From: Clostridia bacterium
GTDB taxonomy: Bacteria > Bacillota > Clostridia > TANB77 > UBA1234
Length of the DNA stretch: 8,339 nucleotides
NCBI GenBank assembly: GCA_900765095.1
Contig: CAAFRB010000042.1
Span: 1 to 8,339, forward strand
Direction of reading: 5' to 3'
Part shown: positions 7,573 to 8,339 of the stretch, piece by piece
Layout of the letters: the number at the start of each line of letters is the position of its first letter
How positions within the stretch are numbered: position 1 is the first letter of the stretch
Notes under the pieces: model-generated
The model's database searches: none
What the model was told of the DNA's origin: nothing
The model's input: the letters and a program-made list of their open reading frames with translations, nothing else
Program-made: the position numbers and the translations under genes

Positions 7573-7597
7573 CTACGAATTATTTTTCTTTATTAAA
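7568..7597 (-). promoter_or_regulatory. Candidate Bacteroides-type promoter of the defence operon
   Basis: On the minus strand TAGTTTTG (7568-7575) matches the -7 consensus TAnnTTTG exactly. TTTA (7594-7597) provides a three-of-four match to the -33 TTTG with about the usual spacing (19 bp from TTT to the -7 element). Transcription would begin near 7561, giving a leader of about 28 nt to the ATG at 7533. Its position just before the first gene makes it the best candidate for driving the ATPase, RloB-like and YobI-like genes. Confidence 0.55.
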
Positions 7598-7975
7598 TAA
7601 ATATACTCCATGAATTCGTAATAATAATACTGTTTAACTATGTATTAACACATACTTATATAGATTGCCCCTATTAGACTCGAAATTCTTGAGGCAGTAT
7701 ATATACGAGACAATTCTGTATCTATCAAATATTAGACTGATTCCTTTTACTATCCGATGCATAATATACGATTTTTCAGCAAGGAGAAAAAGAAGGACAA
7801 AGCCAATTACTTAGGTCCCACTCTGGCTTATTGTAAGTTTAAAGTTTAGATTTCTCATGTATATATACATGTATTTTAAACTCAACTTACTTAAATGATT
7901 CAACCATACAGCGGAATAAGCTATTGAGTTTACAAGTTTAATAAAGCTCATATATGTACATATGCGTTAATAAAC
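7598..7975. other. Gene-free AT-rich stretch with dyad symmetries
   Basis: I see no convincing gene, tRNA or known RNA here. Contents are an imperfect 16-bp palindrome at 7639-7654 (one mismatched pair), a direct repeat ATTAGACT at 7673-7680 and 7731-7738, a 30-codon plus-strand frame at 7757-7849 of doubtful status, a large dyad at 7833-7890 and a 12-bp palindrome at 7952-7963. The composition suggests an island boundary or a regulatory region rather than coding DNA. Confidence 0.5.
7833..7890. repeat. Extended dyad around a perfect 16-bp palindrome
   Basis: CATGTATATATACATG (7856-7871) is a perfect palindrome. It is flanked by inverted arms: GTAAGTT (7833-7839) pairs with AACTTAC (7884-7890), and AGTTTA (7843-7848) pairs with TAAACT (7877-7882), with small internal loops. 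The whole 58-bp unit could extrude as a cruciform or act as a protein-binding or recombination site. No T-run follows on either strand, so it is not an intrinsic terminator. Confidence 0.45.
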
Positions 7976-7977
7976 TT
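7934..7977. repeat. Second dyad with a 12-bp palindrome
   Basis: ATATGTACATAT (7952-7963) is a perfect palindrome. It lies between inverted AAGTTTA (7934-7940) and TAAACTT (7971-7977). The centre differs by 2 bp between inner and outer elements, so this is a looser structure than the dyad at 7833-7890. The low complexity of the sequence makes chance a real possibility. Confidence 0.3.
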
Positions 7978-8233
7978 ATTTATAAACTTCATCCCTAAAG
8001 CAGGAAGGTGAACTCTTTTTTCTTTGCTGAAAAATTTCAAGTAGTATATTGACTTCTACCCAATGCAGGATGAACATTCCGTGCGTCTTTTCGAGGATTT
8101 GACGAATCAGTTTGTACGTGAATGCCTCTTTCTTCTTGCCGAATTTGTTGGCGGTGGAATCACACCTAATGAAGTATTGAAAAATATATTCAATACTTTT
8201 TGGAGTTTGAAAGTATGAAGAAACTTTCATCAT
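7976..8233 (-). CDS. Doubtful hypothetical protein (about 85 aa) or gene remnant
   Basis: A minus-strand frame runs from TAA at 7976-7978 to a GTG at 8302. The GTG lies inside a perfect hairpin, so the first internal ATG (8231-8233, giving an N-terminus of MMKVSSYF) is the more likely start if the gene is real. The product is basic and has a plausible helical segment, KKKEAFTYKLIRQILEK, followed by GMFILHWVEVNILLEIF. I do not recognise it. The part at about 8050-8170 is clearly GC-richer than its surroundings, as expected of a coding remnant. The opposite strand is also open across it (8063-8218, 51 codons), so the coding strand is uncertain. It may be the end of a gene lost from this locus. 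Confidence 0.28.
   Translation of the reverse strand: MMKVSSYFQTPKSIEYIFQYFIRCDSTANKFGKKKEAFTYKLIRQILEKTHGMFILHWVEVNILLEIFQQRKKSSPSCFRDEVYK
8172..8198. repeat. Perfect 10-bp inverted repeat
   Basis: AAGTATTGAA (8172-8181) is inverted at 8189-8198 with a 7-nt spacer. It falls inside the doubtful minus-strand frame. It resembles a dimeric-regulator binding site in size, but nothing nearby supports a particular function. Confidence 0.35.
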
Positions 8234-8278
8234 ATAGAAAATGAGCCATGAGTAAGTTTCCAATTTTAGGGTGTCACC

Positions 8279-8312
8279 TTTTAGACGGGTGCCTGCTGGC
8301 ACCCGTCTAAAA
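8279..8312. repeat. Perfect 15-bp stem hairpin with a 4-nt loop
   Basis: Arms 8279-8293 and 8298-8312 pair perfectly around TGCT, with nine G:C pairs in the stem, making it the strongest structure in the window. On both strands the stem opens with TTTT and closes with AAAA, so neither direction has the 3' U-run of an intrinsic terminator. It could be a transcription-blocking structure without a U-tail, a REP-like element, or a mobile-element or island-end structure. Confidence 0.6.
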
Positions 8313-8339
8313 AAGAGTCCATAAATTTAACGATTATTA

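Noticed and set aside
8279..8312. Intrinsic terminator reading of the strong hairpin
   Set aside because: Neither strand has a U-run after the stem; both have A-runs there.
1..8339. CRISPR array, tRNA, rRNA, retron or insertion sequence
   Set aside because: No regularly spaced direct repeats, cloverleaf-like sequence, reverse transcriptase or transposase motifs were seen in either strand; inverted repeats found are isolated.

Overview
The window looks like accessory DNA from a member of the Bacteroidetes, most likely Bacteroidales. The evidence is AT-rich sequence, promoter elements of the Bacteroides type (TAnnTTTG at -7) in front of two genes, no Shine-Dalgarno sequences, and protein families common in genomic islands of that group. 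I cannot assign a species.

All confident genes lie on the minus strand, so transcription runs from high to low coordinates. The order is: (1) an RloA/AbiLi-like AAA_15-type ATPase (6253-7533); (2) an RloB/AbiLii-like TOPRIM-type protein (5636-6250), 2 nt downstream; (3) a very large YobI/KAP-type membrane-anchored P-loop NTPase of about 1304 residues (1703-5617), 18 nt downstream; (4) a second, diverged AAA_15-type ATPase (404-1612), after a 90-nt gap with its own candidate promoter; (5) a small unrecognised reading frame that may be the remains of a longer gene (85-401); (6) a perfect 10-bp stem hairpin (18-42), the likely operon terminator.

The first two genes match the two-gene AbiL/RloAB layout, an ATPase plus a TOPRIM-like partner implicated in abortive phage defence. 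The unusual part is their linkage to a membrane YobI-like NTPase and to a second SMC/ABC-like ATPase with no TOPRIM partner of its own. The two small ATPases have complementary motif defects: the first keeps the Walker B Asp-Glu but has Gln at the switch-His position, and the second keeps the His but has Asn in place of the Walker B Glu. I infer that the four proteins may form a composite defence module, possibly with an ATPase heterodimer. This is not demonstrated.

The right end (7534-8339) is about 800 bp with no confident gene. It holds the probable operon promoter with an overlapping inverted repeat, a 58-bp extended dyad around a perfect 16-bp palindrome, a further 12-bp palindrome, a doubtful 85-107 codon reading frame in a locally GC-richer patch, and a perfect 15-bp stem hairpin whose flanks have the wrong polarity for an intrinsic terminator.
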